This document shows positions 43,351 to 56,352 of a DNA stretch of 64,000 bases, piece by piece. The stretch is from Costus lasius. Lineage: Eukaryota; Streptophyta; Magnoliopsida; Zingiberales; Costaceae. The position numbers were made by a program, and so were the translations under genes. Each line of letters opens with the position of its first letter. Position 1 is the first letter of the stretch. Where the stretch lies: assembly GCA_027563935.2 (NCBI GenBank), contig CM050451.1, positions 32,441,565 through 32,505,564 on the forward strand, given 5' to 3'. The notes beneath the pieces were generated by a model, which saw nothing but the letters and a program-made list of their open reading frames with translations, was not told where the DNA came from and did no database searches.

Positions 43351-46300
43351 CTAATGGTTGAGGAATCTCAAACCCATATTATTACAGTGCTTCTCATGCT
43401 TCTGCTGCGCCAGAGGCTTGGTAAGCGGGTCTGCTAGATTGTCATCTGTATGAACCTTGCAGACTTTGATCTCGCCACGATCTATGATCTCTCTGATCAA
43501 ATGAAACCGTCTCTGTATGTGCTTGGACTTTTGGTGCGACCGTGGTTCCTTTGCTTGTGCGATTGCTCCAGTGTTATCACAAAAGATAACCAAAGGATCT
43601 GCACTCGAAGGAACAACACCAAGTTCTCTCACTAACTTACGAATCCATACTGCCTCCTTGGATGCTTCTGAGGCTGCAACATACTCGGCTTCTGTTGTGG
43701 AATCAGCAACAGTTGACTGTTTGAAACTTTTCCACACCACCGCTCCTCCATTCAAGCTAAAAATATAGCCTGATTGCGATCGGAAATCATCCTGGTCAGA
43801 CTGGAATGAAGCGTCAGTATATCCTTCAATACTGAGTTCTTCCTGACCACCATACACCAAGAACATATCTTTGGTTCTCCGCAGATATTTTAAAATGTTC
43901 TTGATCGCAACCCAGTGCGCCATACCTGGATTACTTTGGAACCGACTGGTCACGCTTAACCCGTAAGCGACGTCTGGGCGAGTACACAACATCGCATACA
44001 TAATGGATCCAATAGCCGAAGCATAAGGCGTATTGTCCATTTCATCTTTCTCAGTCTGTGTTTGTGGACACTGACTCTTTGAAAGATTTAGACCATGTCT
44101 GACTGGAAGATATCCTCTTTTAGAATTCTCTAAATGAAATCTCTCCAGGACTTTATCGATGTAAGTACTCTGGCATAGCCCGAGAAGCTTCTTAGATCTA
44201 TCCCTGTAGATCTTCACACCTAATACATAGGCTGCTTCTCCAAGATCTTTCATCTGGAAACATTTCCTTAACCATGCCTTAACAGCATGCATTTCAGGAA
44301 TATCATTTCCAATGATCAAGATATCATCGACGTAGAGGACTAGGAAAGTAATCACGCTCCCACTAAACCTCTTATATACACACGGGTCATCCTCGTTCTT
44401 GATGAAACCAAACTCACTGACTGATTCATCAAAACGAATATTCCAGCTTCTCGATGCTTGTTTAAGTCCATAAATAGACTTCTTTAATTTGCATATTTTA
44501 TGACGATCTGATGGATTAGTGAAACCTTCTGGTTGTGTCATATACACATCCTCATCCAGATTTCCATTAAGGAAAGCCGTTTTCACATCCATCTGCCAGA
44601 TCTCATAATCGTAATATGCTGCTATCGCGAAAAGAATCCGAATAGACTTAAACATGGCTACAGGTGAGAAAGTTTCATCATAATCTATCCCGTAGATTTG
44701 TTTGAAACCTTTCGCAACTAGCCTGCCTTTATAGGTAACTACGTTACCATCCATGTCAATCTTCTTCTTGAAGATCCATTTACAGCCTATAGGGATTACT
44801 CCCGGAGGCGGATCAACCAAATCCCAGACTTGGTTATCTGACATGGAGTCCATCTCGGCGCGCATAGCTTTAAGCCATCTCGCTGACTCCGGTCCATTGA
44901 CCGCATCCGCATAAGTGAGGGGTTCATCATGATCAATGATGTAGACTCCGTCATAGCGCTCAGGCTGTCGACGGATCCTTCCCGATCTTCGCGGTTCCCG
45001 TGATATCTGAGCCTCAGGTTGTTCAATAACCTGTTCTACTGGCTCAGGCTCATCCAAATTTGCTTGACTACTTTGTCCTTCCTCTGGATTCTCATCCAGC
45101 TTTATTTCTCTCCCACTGGCCTCTTACAGAAGAAACTCCTTCTCAAGAAATATGGCCGTCCGAGCAACAAATACCTTGTTCTCTTTGGGATCGTAGAAAT
45201 AATAACCCTTAGTTTCCTTAGGGTAACCGACAAAGATACATTTCTCAGATCTGCTCTCTAGTTTCCCAGAGGCGAGCTTTTTGACATAAGCCTCGCAGCC
45301 CCAGATCCTGATAAATGTTAAGCTCGGCTGTTTCCCATACCATAACTCATATGGCGTCTTAGAAACTGCCTTGGATGGCACTCGGTTTAGTACCTTTGCA
45401 GCTGTCTCCAGTGCAAATCCCCAAAAGGAGTAAGGTAGAGCAGCCTGACTCATCATAGAACGAACCATATCAAGTAACGTTCTATTTCTCCTCTCGGACA
45501 CACCATTCCATTGCGGTGTTCCTGGCGGAGTGAGCTGTGAGACAATCCCACACTCCTTCAGATAGTCAGTAAACTCTCGACTTAGGTATTCTCCACCTCG
45601 ATCAGAACGAAGTGCCTTGATATGTCGGCCTAGCTGATTCTGTACTTCATTCTTGAATTCTTTGAACTTGTCAAAAGATTCACTTTTATGTCTCATAAGA
45701 TAGACATAACCGTACCTACTGAAATCATCAGTGAAGGTGATGAAGTATTGATAGCCACCTCTGGCATGTTTACTAAATGGCCCACACACATCACTGTGTA
45801 TAAGGTCAAGTAAACCTGAAGCCCTTTGACCTTTGTGGGGAAAAGGTGACTTCGTCATTTTACCCATTAAACAAGCTTTGCATGTATCAATCTCCTCATA
45901 GGAGAATGATCCCAGCAGTCCATAATCATGCAACCGCTTAATGCGTTTCTTGTTAATATGGCCTAAACGACTATGCCATAGCAAAGTGCTATCATCAGCA
46001 TATCTGGCTTTCTTAATATCAATATTGTGTATAGAACATTCCATGTCTAACATGAATAACCCATTGTTAATTGAACCAGTAGCATAAACAATATTATCTA
46101 AAGAAAGAACACACTTTGAAATATTGCATTCAAAGGAAAACCCCTTCCTAACAAGAGCAGGAATGGAGATAATATTTTTAGTAATGCTGGGAACAAAGTA
46201 ACAATTGTCTAGTTCCAATACAAGACCAGATGGTAAAGAGATGAAATAGTCTCCTACAGCAACAGCAGCAACCCGTGCCCCGTTTCCAACTCGTAGGTCC

Positions 46301-47232
46301 ACTTCATGCTGTCCCACCTGTCTTCTTCTCTTGAGTTCCTGTACATTTGAACAAATGTGAACTCCACATGCAGTGTCCAACACCCATGAAATAGAAGAAG
46401 AAAACATGACCTCAGTCACATAAATACCTGAGCCAGAAGCGATGCTTCCCTTCTTGTCTCCTCGGAGCGCTTTACAGTCCTTTTTCCAGTGACCCAGCTG
46501 GCCACAGTGGAAACATCTGTATTCCTTTGACCGCTTAACTTTTTGCTTCAGAGCCTTGTTGTAGTTCTTGACTGGGGCTTTGCCCTTCTTCCCTTTCTTC
46601 TTGTTCCTAGAAGGAACCATTAAGACAGAAGTTGAAGGCTTTCCCTTCAGAGTCTCCTCAGTAGTCAAGAGCATATTCAGCAGCTCTGCCGGAGTACAAT
46701 CGATTTTGTTCATATTAAAGTTAATGATGAACGCATCGAAAGAGGGCGGGAGAGACTGTAGAATAATGTCTACAGCAAGCTCCTGATTGATGGTATGCCC
46801 CAGTTTCTCTAGAGCCTCCTTGTGCCCAATCATCTTGAGCACGTGAGCTCCCACTGGGCTCCCTTCAGCCAGTTTGCTCTGGAAGAACAGCTTTGTCAGA
46901 TTATAGCGTTCAGTCCTCGCCTGTGCAGCATACAGCATCTTGAGGTTCGCTATAATCTCTATAGCCGACATATCCTCATGCTGACGCTGCAGCGATGGCG
47001 TCATAGACGCTAGCATCAGGCAAGCGACATCAATGCTATCATTGACATGCTTTTCATAAGCTTCCCGAACCGCCCTTGCGGCGTTCGGAGCGGGTTGAGG
47101 CGGTATAGCCGTCTCGAGGACATATAGTTTCCTCTCTGCCTTAAGAACAATCTTAAGGTGTCCATACCAGTCTGAGAAGTTCAGCCCAGCAAACTTCTCC
47201 CTTTCCAGTAGGGATCGCACATTGAAGTTCAT
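43351..47232 (-). pseudogene. A3 copia gag-pol polyprotein, one in-frame stop
   Basis: 1294 codons in one frame with an ATG start at 47232. The only internal stop is TAA at 45124-45126, between the integrase end (LEKEFLL) and the linker before RT. Gag with knuckle, protease, integrase core, RT (YVDD near 44335) and RNase H are all readable. The stop splits the protein into a 702-residue Gag-protease-integrase part and a 590-codon RT-RNase H part. It matches a CAA to TAA change relative to A4. This is a single recent lesion, and the product might still act in trans. Confidence 0.94.
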
Positions 47233-49046
47233 GGTGTTCGTTGCTGCAGGAATTTACAACAATGCAAGAACAGCAAGGTTAGTATCAATGTTCAGAATCA
47301 ATCCAGGACTTAAGAAAGATTCTTTTTCTCACTATTTTATCTGGCTGAAAAATCCAGCAAAACAGCCCGAAAGAGTAGAACTCTTTTAGTGAGATGGGAT
47401 CCAGATTTCATACTTGGTCTCCGCGTCCCGCTCAGGCGAGATAAGATGCACAGAGAGTACAAGCACTAATCTCTGGTAGGCTGTCCCAGCCAATCGCCAA
47501 CCCGTGCGATTCCCCTTCATCTGGGCAATCCAGCAGACTGTGCCAACTGAGTTGGTACAACACAGTCTCTGATTCCACAGATGGCTGCCTCCATGCGCTA
47601 CCATATGCGCCACATATGTAGCCTACATGGTCAAGCTGACCCGACCTACTCCCTGGACCACCACGTGCTATGCTAAGCAACGAGAAGCGATAAATCCCTT
47701 CTCTGTAACACGCAGGTGTAATCCAGCACCGTCTGAAGATAGATGGACGTGCCCACTGAGTGGGTACAACACGGCTCCAACGATAGTCAGAACAGTGAGG
47801 TTTCGAGTCAGAAGGCTTACGAGCTTGATATTTGAGCGTTGGATTTTAACGGTCTTTTATCTTCTTCACTATCATGCAATTCCTATGGTGATAGTAGAGG
47901 ATAAATTAATCATGCTGTTCTACTTATATAAACAATAAAAGAAAGCATGGATCTTATGTGGTAAAAGCCCATAGCCCTAAGTAAGACCTTAATTAACTTA
48001 AGTCTTCACTTGCTTTTCTTCATGGGACTTTTGCTGCTCATCTGGCCCAAACCAGGGCCCAAGCGCCATCTGCAGCTCAGGTGCGCCCACCAGGGAAAAT
48101 GCGCCTGTCCAGAGTCGAACCCTGGACCTCCCACCTGGTCAAGCCTCTGCTGCAAGCGCCTCTGCCAAGTGTGCTCTGTGCTCTTGTCTGATTAACTTAC
48201 AAATTAATCTATCTAGACAAGATTGACACGCAGGTCAATTACACTTTATAAATTAAATACAATGTGATACGCAGATCACAATAATTAATTTACAACTTTA
48301 ATACAGGCACGCAGGCCCCAGCACAGCACACATTTAACATGGGCAGCCCACATAAGAATAAATAAACAAGCATATGCCACAATCAAACATGTGATCCTTT
48401 CAAGAAAATAAAATTTTTGGAAAAACCCCATTGGCATCAATTTTATTTTCCTTATATGCCCTACTACCTTACAACGGTCCATTACTAGGGATCCACTCAT
48501 CCAACCTAGTCAGATCCATTGCCCTTGCATGCACCAAGTCATAACTGACTTGAGTTGACCCAGTGGTCAACCATGCATGCGCCAGGGCTGAACAACCACT
48601 ATGAGGTCTGTCAAGCGGGTGTGACCCCGGGCCTAACTCATGTGTGTTCATTACTTGTCTCAACCAGACATCGCTACACGCCCGTCTGCAGTCGACCTAT
48701 AGCCACCAGGTGCTTGCGCACAGGTGCTATCTGGTCAACCCATCAAGGCTGTCAGATGGTCTGCTCAGACTATCTGGATCTAACCTAGGGGATGACTTCA
48801 ACCCTAATAACCCATCTAAGGGTTTAAAGTAAGGCCTTAGATCTAATGTGGAGCGCGCATGATACAAGCTTTTGACAAAACAAAGACTTTAACAAGCGCC
48901 TACATAAACATGAAAAATACACATGCGCCAACATCTAAAATAAAAACTAGCATGTAGTTTCGCATGTGATGACATTTAAATCTATACATCGCAAATAAGG
49001 ATCACACAGTAGCATGAAGCAATCATATGAACATACTTATAACAAA
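47233..49046 (-). other. A3 leader
   Basis: Leader of about 1.8 kb. It holds twin palindromes at 47543-47555 and 47752-47764 (again 209 bp apart) and the tRNA-like module at 48111-48167. The candidate branch motif TACTAAC and CTGCAG precede gag; the first TAG acceptor is changed to TAA. No conserved coding sequence seen. Confidence 0.8.
48111..48167 (-). promoter_or_regulatory. tRNA-like A-box/B-box module in A3 leader
   Basis: A-box TGGCAGAGGCGC (48167-48156) and B-box GGTTCGACTCT (48121-48111) on the minus strand, starts 46 bp apart. Around the B-box, CCAG and CTGG can form a T-arm-like stem. Confidence 0.45.
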
Positions 49047-49058
49047 GCTCTGATACCA
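49047..49058 (-). other. primer-binding site of A3
   Basis: The minus strand reads TGGTATCAGAGC, two bases from the LTR. Confidence 0.92.
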
Positions 49059-49060
49059 AT

Positions 49061-50742
49061 TGAAAGTCCCCTAGAACCAATAGGGGGAAACCCTAATAGG
49101 AGGTGCAACAAAGTTTTCTAGCGGAATCTTAGGGTTTCAAAAGATCGAATGTAAGTTCATGTGATCAACTCCTTATAATGTATAAATCAGATTAGATTCA
49201 TACCATTGCCATCGATCGGATGATGCTTTGGAAGGAAAGGCGCAAATGTTCCTTCTCCAAAGGTGACGCACACAAACGAATATGGCTTGCTCCTTTGAAT
49301 CTTTGTGCTAGCAAAGCTCTTCAAAAGGTCCTTGATCGGTTGAAGGGAATGAGATGAGAGTTCTCTCCTTTTCGAATCCTTCTCCAATGCGTGAAGAAGT
49401 CGCCACCCAAGGAAGCGCCGAAAGAGAGAAAGATGAGAGGCGAGAATAGAGCATGATAACCTCAACATGAGGCGTGGTCACGATTTAGAAGTCATGGCTT
49501 CTAAAATTAGTAAACCACTTCTCCTCATACGCCCATGAGTTACCCAAGCGCAAATCTCTGATCTTTTGAACCATGCGCTCAAGTAATGAGCTGGTTCAAT
49601 TAAATTTGGTTCAAATACCAAATTAAACCACGCCCTCTGGTCTAGATCATAATTAAACCCTAAGGTTCCAGATCTAACCGTTCATCTCTCGATGCTCCTG
49701 ATCTCACCGATCTAGCATCTATTCTCTCGATCGAAGCTTACCGATCTCAAGCCCTAATCAATCAAACATGATTAGATCAGATCTCACTTACAATCAGAGA
49801 TTAAATCCCTTTAAACTGAACCCAAATAATTCAGTCCACACGATCTGACTTAAGTAAGCCATATCATCAATTTGTGCGACCCTGAGGGTTTCCTTTAAAT
49901 GTCGGTAACGATAACTCACGTTATCACGATCAGTGAGGGGTATCTAGCAACACATCACTGTCTCCCAATATAAAGGAAAGAGTCTTCCAAGACTACACCC
50001 AAACCACAGCACAAGTGTGAATTCAATTCACAAGGCATGCAAATTTCCTTTGCCACTGGATGTTCTTATTGGACAAGCGTGTCAAGCTTGTAGCTCCAAT
50101 ATGATGAGCATGATTAGATCAGATGAACATAGTCATCTGGGTATGGCCATACACTTTCTCAATCATCTCATCCAGGGGCCCCTTTAGAACATCACACTCC
50201 AATTATAGAGACGGCAATCCTTTGTCTATCACTAATGCCCTAACCTGACTCAAGCTCACCATCCAAGATAGTCTATAACCATTATGTTTCAAATGATATT
50301 GAACTACCTCAAAACAATGACAATCATCATTTAGAAAACACAAGTGATCTCAAGTCAGAGGAAATGTGCCACTTGTCGCATTCAAGGATTATTCACATTG
50401 TGACAAGCAATTGAATATCCTAGTAGGGTCTGTCCAGTACATCCAATGTACCCATGAGTCTACATCTTATTCCATGCTCGAAGCATCCTATAAGATTAGA
50501 GCACATATTAGTCTTAACCATATCAAGGCTGTCTCATGTTCACCAAGATATCTCGACTAAGGACTTCACTGCATGTCAGCCCAGCTGAACAGCTTTGAGA
50601 CGTTATTCAGAAGTACACTTATTACAGCAGATAATGTAACAAACTGAATAACAACCATGCCTTTATAAACATAAGAGTTTATTACATGATACTGATACAA
50701 TCCCAAGGCCTCAAACATTAGCCTTAAGGGCATACCCCAACA
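49061..50742 (-). repeat. 5' LTR of A3
   Basis: 1682 bp from TGAAAGTCCCC to ACCCCAACA on the plus strand, followed by CTCAA (50743-50747). Confidence 0.95.
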
Positions 50743-50747
50743 CTCAA
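50743..50747. repeat. right target duplication of A3
   Basis: CTCAA, matching 41643-41647. It marks the exact point where A4 LTR sequence resumes. Confidence 0.93.
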
Positions 50748-51739
50748 GCCCTAATCAATCAAACATGATCAGACCAGATCTCACTTACAATCAGAGTTTA
50801 AACTCCTTTAAACTGAACCAAAACAATTCAGTCCACACGATCTGACTTAAGTAAGCCATATCATCAAATTGTGCGACCCTAAGGGTTTCCTTTAAATGTC
50901 GGTAACGATAACTTACGTTATCACGATCAGCGAGGGGTATCTAGCAACACATCACTGTCTCCCAATATAAAGGAAAGAGTCTTCCAAGACTACACCCAAA
51001 CCACAGCACAAGTGTGAATCCACTTCACTAGACATATAAGTTTCCTTTGCCACTGGATGTTCTTATTGGACAAGCGTGTCAAGCCTGTAATTCCAATATG
51101 ATGAGAATGATTAGATCAGATGAACATAGTCATCTGGGTATGGCCATACACTTTCTCAATCATCTCATCCAGGGGGGGCCTTTAGAACATCACACTCCAA
51201 ACTAGGAGACGGCAATCCTTTATCTATCACTAGTGTCCTAACCTGACTCATGATCATTATCCAAGATAGTCTATAACCATTATGTTTCAAATGATATTGA
51301 ACTACCTTAAAACAATGACAATCATCATTTAGAAACACAAGTGATCTCAAGTCAGAGAAAATATGCCACTTGTTTGCATACAAGGATTATTCACATTGTG
51401 ACAAGCAATTGAATATCCTAGTAGGGTCTGTCCAGTACATCCAATGTACCTATGAGTCTACATCTTATTCCATGCTCGAAGCATCCTATAAGATTAGAAC
51501 ACATATTAGTCTCAATCATATCTAGGCTGTCTCATGTTCACCAAGATATCTCGACTAAGGACAATACTGCATGTCAGCCAAGCTGAACAGCATTGAGACA
51601 TTATTCAGAAGTATACATATTGCAGCAGATGATGTAACAACCTGAATAATAACCATTGCCTTTATAAACAAAGAGTTTATACATGATACTGATATAATCC
51701 CAAGGCCTCAAACATTAGCCTTAAGGGCATACCCCAACA
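50748..51739 (-). repeat. A4 3' LTR, second part
   Basis: 992 bp completing the LTR begun at 40988. It ends ACCCCAACA before the A4 polypurine tract (51740-51750). Confidence 0.94.
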
Positions 51740-51759
51740 ATCTCCCACTTGCACTTAAT

Positions 51760-54659
51760 CTAATGGTTGAGAAATCTCAAACCCATATTATTACAGTGCT
51801 TTTCATGCTTCTGCTGCTCCAGAGGCTTTGTAAGCGGGTCAGCCAGATTGTCGTCTGTATGAACCTTGCAGACTTTGATCTCGCCATGATCAATGATCTC
51901 CCGGATCAAGTGAAACCGTCTCTGTATGTGCTTGGACTTCTGGTGCGACCGTGGTTCCTTTGCCTGTGCTATTGCTCCAGAGTTATCACAGAAGATAACC
52001 AAAGGATCTGCACTCGAAGGAACAACACCAAGTTCCTGAATGAACTTACGAATCCACACTGCCTCCTTAGATGCTTCCGAGGCTGCAACATACTCGGCTT
52101 CTGTTGTGGAATCAGCAACAATAGATTGTTTGAAACTTTTCCACACCACCGCACCTCCATTCAAGCTAAAAACATAGCCTGATTGCGATCGGAAATCATC
52201 CTGGTCAGATTGGAATGAAGCGTCAGTATAACCTTCAATACTGAGTTCTTCCTGACCACCATACATCAAGAACATATCTTTGGTCCTCCGAAGATATTTC
52301 AAAATGTTCTTGACTGCAATCCAGTGCGCCTGACCTGGATTACTTTGGAATCGACTGGTCACGCTTAACCCGTAAGAGACGTCTGGGCGAGTACACAACA
52401 TCGCATACATAATGGACCCAATAGCCGAAGCATAAGGCGTATTGTCCATTTCATCTTTCTCAGTCTGTGTTTGTGGACACTGACTCTTTGAAAGATTCAG
52501 ACCATGTCTGACTGGAAGATATCCTCTTTTAGAATTCTCTAAATGGAATCTCTCTAGGACTTTATCGATGTAAGTACTCTGGCACAGCCCGAGAAGCCTC
52601 TTAGATCTATCTCTGTAAATCTTCACACCTAATACATAGGCTGCTTCTCCTAAATCTTTCATCTGGAAACATTTTCTTAACCATGCCTTAACCGCATGTA
52701 GTTCAGGAATATCGTTTCCAATGATTAAGATATCATCGACGTAGAGGACTAGGAATGTAATCACGCTCCCACTAAACCTCTTATATACACACGGGTCATC
52801 TTCATTCTTGATGAAACCAAATTCACATATTGATTCATCAAAACGAATAATCCAGCTTCTAGATGCTTGCTTAAGTCCATAAATGGACTTCTTTAACTTG
52901 CATATTTTATGACGATCTGATGGACTAGTGAAACCTTCAGGTTGTGTCATATACACATCCTCATCCAGTTTTCCATTAAGGAAAGCGGTCTTCACATCCA
53001 TCTGCCAGATCTCATAATCGTAATATGCTGCTATCGCGAAAAGAATCCGAATAGACTTGAACATGGCTACAGGAGAGAAAGTTTCATCATAATCTATCCC
53101 GTAGATTTGTTTGAAACCTTTCGCAACTAGCCTGCCTTTATAGGTAACCACGTTACCATCCATGTCAATCTTCTTCTTGAAGATCCATTTACAGCCTATA
53201 GGGATTACTCCCGCAGGCGGATCAACCAAATCCCAGACTTGGTTATCTGACATGGAGTCCATCTCGGCTCGCATAGCTTCAAGCCATCTCGCTGATTCCG
53301 GTCCACTGACCGCATCCGCATAAGTGAGGGGTTCATCATGATCAATGATGTAGACTCCGTCATAGCGCTCAGGCTGTCGACGAATCCTTCCCGATCTTCG
53401 CGGTTCCCGTGATATCTGAGCCTCAGGTTGTTCAATAACCTGTTCTACTGGCTCAGGCTCATCCAACTGTGCTTGACTACTTTGTCCTTCCTCTGGATTC
53501 TCATCCAGCTTTATTTCTCTCCCACTGGCCTCTTGCAGAAGAAATTCCTTCTCAAGAAAAATAGCCGTCCGAGCAACAAATACCTTGTTCTCTTTGGGAT
53601 CGTAGAAATAATAACCCTTAGTTTCCTTAGGGTAACCGACAAAGATACATTTCTCAGATCTGCTCTCTAGTTTCCCAGAGGCGAGCTTTTTGATATAAGC
53701 CTCGCAACCCCAGATCTTAATAAATGTCAAGCTCGGCTGTTTCCCATACCATAACTCATATGGAGTCTTTGAAACTGCCTTGGATGGCACTCGGTTTAGT
53801 ACCTTTGCAGCTGTTTCCAGTGCAAATCCCCAAAAGGAGTAAGGTAGAGTAGCCTGACTCATCATAGAACGAACCATATCCAATAAGGTTCTGTTCCTCC
53901 TCTCGGACACACCATTCCATTGCGGTGTTCCTGGTGGAGTGAGCGGTGAGATAATCCCATACTCCTTTAGATAGTCAGTAAACTCATGACTTAGGTATTC
54001 TCCACCTCGATCTGAGCGAAGTGCCTTGATATTTCGGCCTAGCTGATTCTGTACTTCATTTTTGAACTCTTTGAACTTGTCAAAAGATTCACTTTTATGT
54101 CTCATTAGATAGACATATCCATACCTACTGAAATCATCAGTAAAGGTAATGAAGTATGAATAGCCACCTCTGGCATGTTTACTAAATGGCCCACACACAT
54201 CGCTGTGTATAAGGTCAAGTAAACCTGAAGCCCTTTGACCTTTGTTAGGAAAAGGAGCTTTCGTCATTTTACCCATTAAACAAGCTTTGCATGTATTAAT
54301 CTCCTCATAGGAAAATGATCCCAGCAGTCCATGATCATGCAACCGCTTAATGCGTTTCTCGTTAATATGGCCGAAACGACTATGCCATAGCAAGGTGCTG
54401 TCATCAGCATACTTGGCTTTCTTATTATCAATATTTTGTATAGAACATTCCATGTCCAACATGAATAATCCATTGTTAATTGATCCAGTAGCATAAACAA
54501 TATTATCTAAAGAAATAACACACTTTGAAATATTGCATTCAAAGGAAAACCCTTTCCTGACAAGAGCAGGAATAAAGATAATATTTTTCGTTATGCTAGG
54601 TACAAAGTAACAATTGTTCAGTTCTAATACAAGTCCAGATGGTAATGAGATGTGATATT
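51760..54659 (-). pseudogene. A4 protease-end to RNase H part of gag-pol
   Basis: An open stretch of about 966 codons. It starts just after the protease motif, where A5 is inserted, and ends MGLRFLNH at 51760. Integrase zinc region, core (HSD, RSDRGGEY, SERRNR), RT YVDD and RNase H motifs are all present, without any stop or frameshift. Joined across A5 (excluding the duplicated ATATT) with 56353-57337 it is exactly 1295 codons, the same as A2. It is inactive because of A5 and the changed start codon. Confidence 0.93.
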
Positions 54660-56347
54660 TGAAAGTCCCCACATGAAGGGGGGCGAAACCCTAATGGCGC
54701 ATATAAGAGGTTTTGAAAGCAACGGAAGCTAGGGTTTCTAAATAAAATCACATGCATATCATATGATTAACTTGTAAAGATTAGACGACTCATACCAGTG
54801 CCATTTCTCTGATGGCGTCTTGGAAGTAGAAACCGAAAAAGCTTTCCTCCAAAAGGTACGCACACAAGATGAAGATCGCCTACCCTTGTCGCTCCTTGTG
54901 CTAGCAAGGATCTCCAAGTGTCTTGATCGAATGGAAGGGAGTGAGATGACTTCCTTTTTCTTTTCGAATCCTCTCCAAGGCTTCAACCTTTCACCACGCG
55001 AGAGAGAGCGTAGCCGTTCAGAGAGATGGGCGAGAGAGAGCGACAAGAATAGAATGATTCTATTCCTACATGAGGCGTGATCTCATTTGAGATCATGGTT
55101 TCTAAAAATAGAAACCCACACTCGCTCATGTGTTCACGCCAAGTGAACAAGTCGCAACCTCCTTTCCCCTTGAACCATGCGCTCACCCAATGAGCGGTTC
55201 ATTTTGGTTTGGTTCAAAGACCAATTAACCCAAGCGATTTGGTCTAGATCATATTAAACCCTAAAGGTTCAAGATCTAACCGTTCATCTCATGATGCTCC
55301 TGATCTCACTGATCTAGCATCCATTCTCTCGATCGAAGCTTACCGATCTCAAGCCCTAATCAATCAAACATGATTAGACCAAATCTCACTCACAATCAGA
55401 GATTAAATCCCCTTAAACTGAACCCAAACAATTCAGTCCACACGATCTGACTTAAGTAAGCCATATCATCAAATTGTGCGACCCTAAGGGTTTCCTTTAA
55501 CTGTCGGTAACGATAACTTACGTCATCACGATCAGTGAGGGGTATCTAGCAACACATCACTGTCTCCCGATATAAAGGAAAGAGTCTTCCAAGACTACAC
55601 CCAAAACACAGCACAAGTGTGAATCCACTTCACCAGGCATACATGATTCCTTTGCCACTGGATGTTCTTATTGGACAAGCGTGTCAAGCTTGTAGCTCCA
55701 ATATGATGAGCATGATTAGATCAGATGAACATAGTCACCTGGGTATGGCCATACACTTTCTCAATCATCTCATCCAGGGGGGCCCCTTTAGAACATCACA
55801 CTCCTTAAACAAGGAGACGGCAATCCTATATATATCACTAGTGTCCTAACCTGACTCATGATCATTATCCAAGATAGTCTATAACCATTATGTTTCAAAT
55901 GATATTGAACTATCTCAAAACAATGACAATCATCATTTAGAAACACAAGTGATCTCAAGTCAGAGGACATGTGCCACTTGTTGCAATCAAGGATTATTCA
56001 CATTGTGACAAGCAATTGAATATCCTAGTAGGGTCTGTCCAGTACATCCAATGTACCCATGAGTCTACATCTTATTCCATGCTCGAAGCATCCTATAAGA
56101 TTAGAACACATATTAGTCTCAATCATATCAAGGCTGTCTCATGTTCACCAAGATATTTCGACTAAGGACAAAACAGCATGTCAGCCAAGCTGAACAGCTT
56201 TGAGACATTATTCAGAAGCACACTTATTGCAGCAGACAATGTAACCAACTGAATAACAACCATTGCCTTTATAAACATAAGAGTTTATACATGATACTGT
56301 TACAATCCCAAGGCCTCAAACATTAGCCTTAAGGGCATACCCCAACA
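54660..56347 (-). mobile_element. solo A-family LTR (A5)
   Basis: A complete A LTR of 1688 bp (TGAAAGTCCCC to ACCCCAACA on the plus strand) with no internal region. It is flanked by the duplication ATATT (54655-54659 and 56348-56352). It is a product of recombination between the two LTRs of a full element that had entered A4 gag-pol. The hairpin at 55512-55527 has a stem change that keeps pairing by G-U. Confidence 0.96.
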
Positions 56348-56352
56348 ATATT

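Larger units (their letters stand above)
41648..50742 (-). mobile_element. copia element A3
   Basis: 9095 bp on the minus strand. LTRs are 41648-43330 (1683 bp) and 49061-50742 (1682 bp). The target duplication is CTCAA (41643-41647 and 50743-50747). About 10 substitutions separate the LTRs by eye (about 0.6 percent). It is inserted inside the 3' LTR of A4 in the same orientation. Confidence 0.96.

Noticed and set aside
48111..48167. A true tRNA gene on the minus strand
   Set aside because: A-box and B-box fit, but flanking bases do not form an acceptor stem and the anticodon arm is unclear. Kept only as a tRNA-like module.
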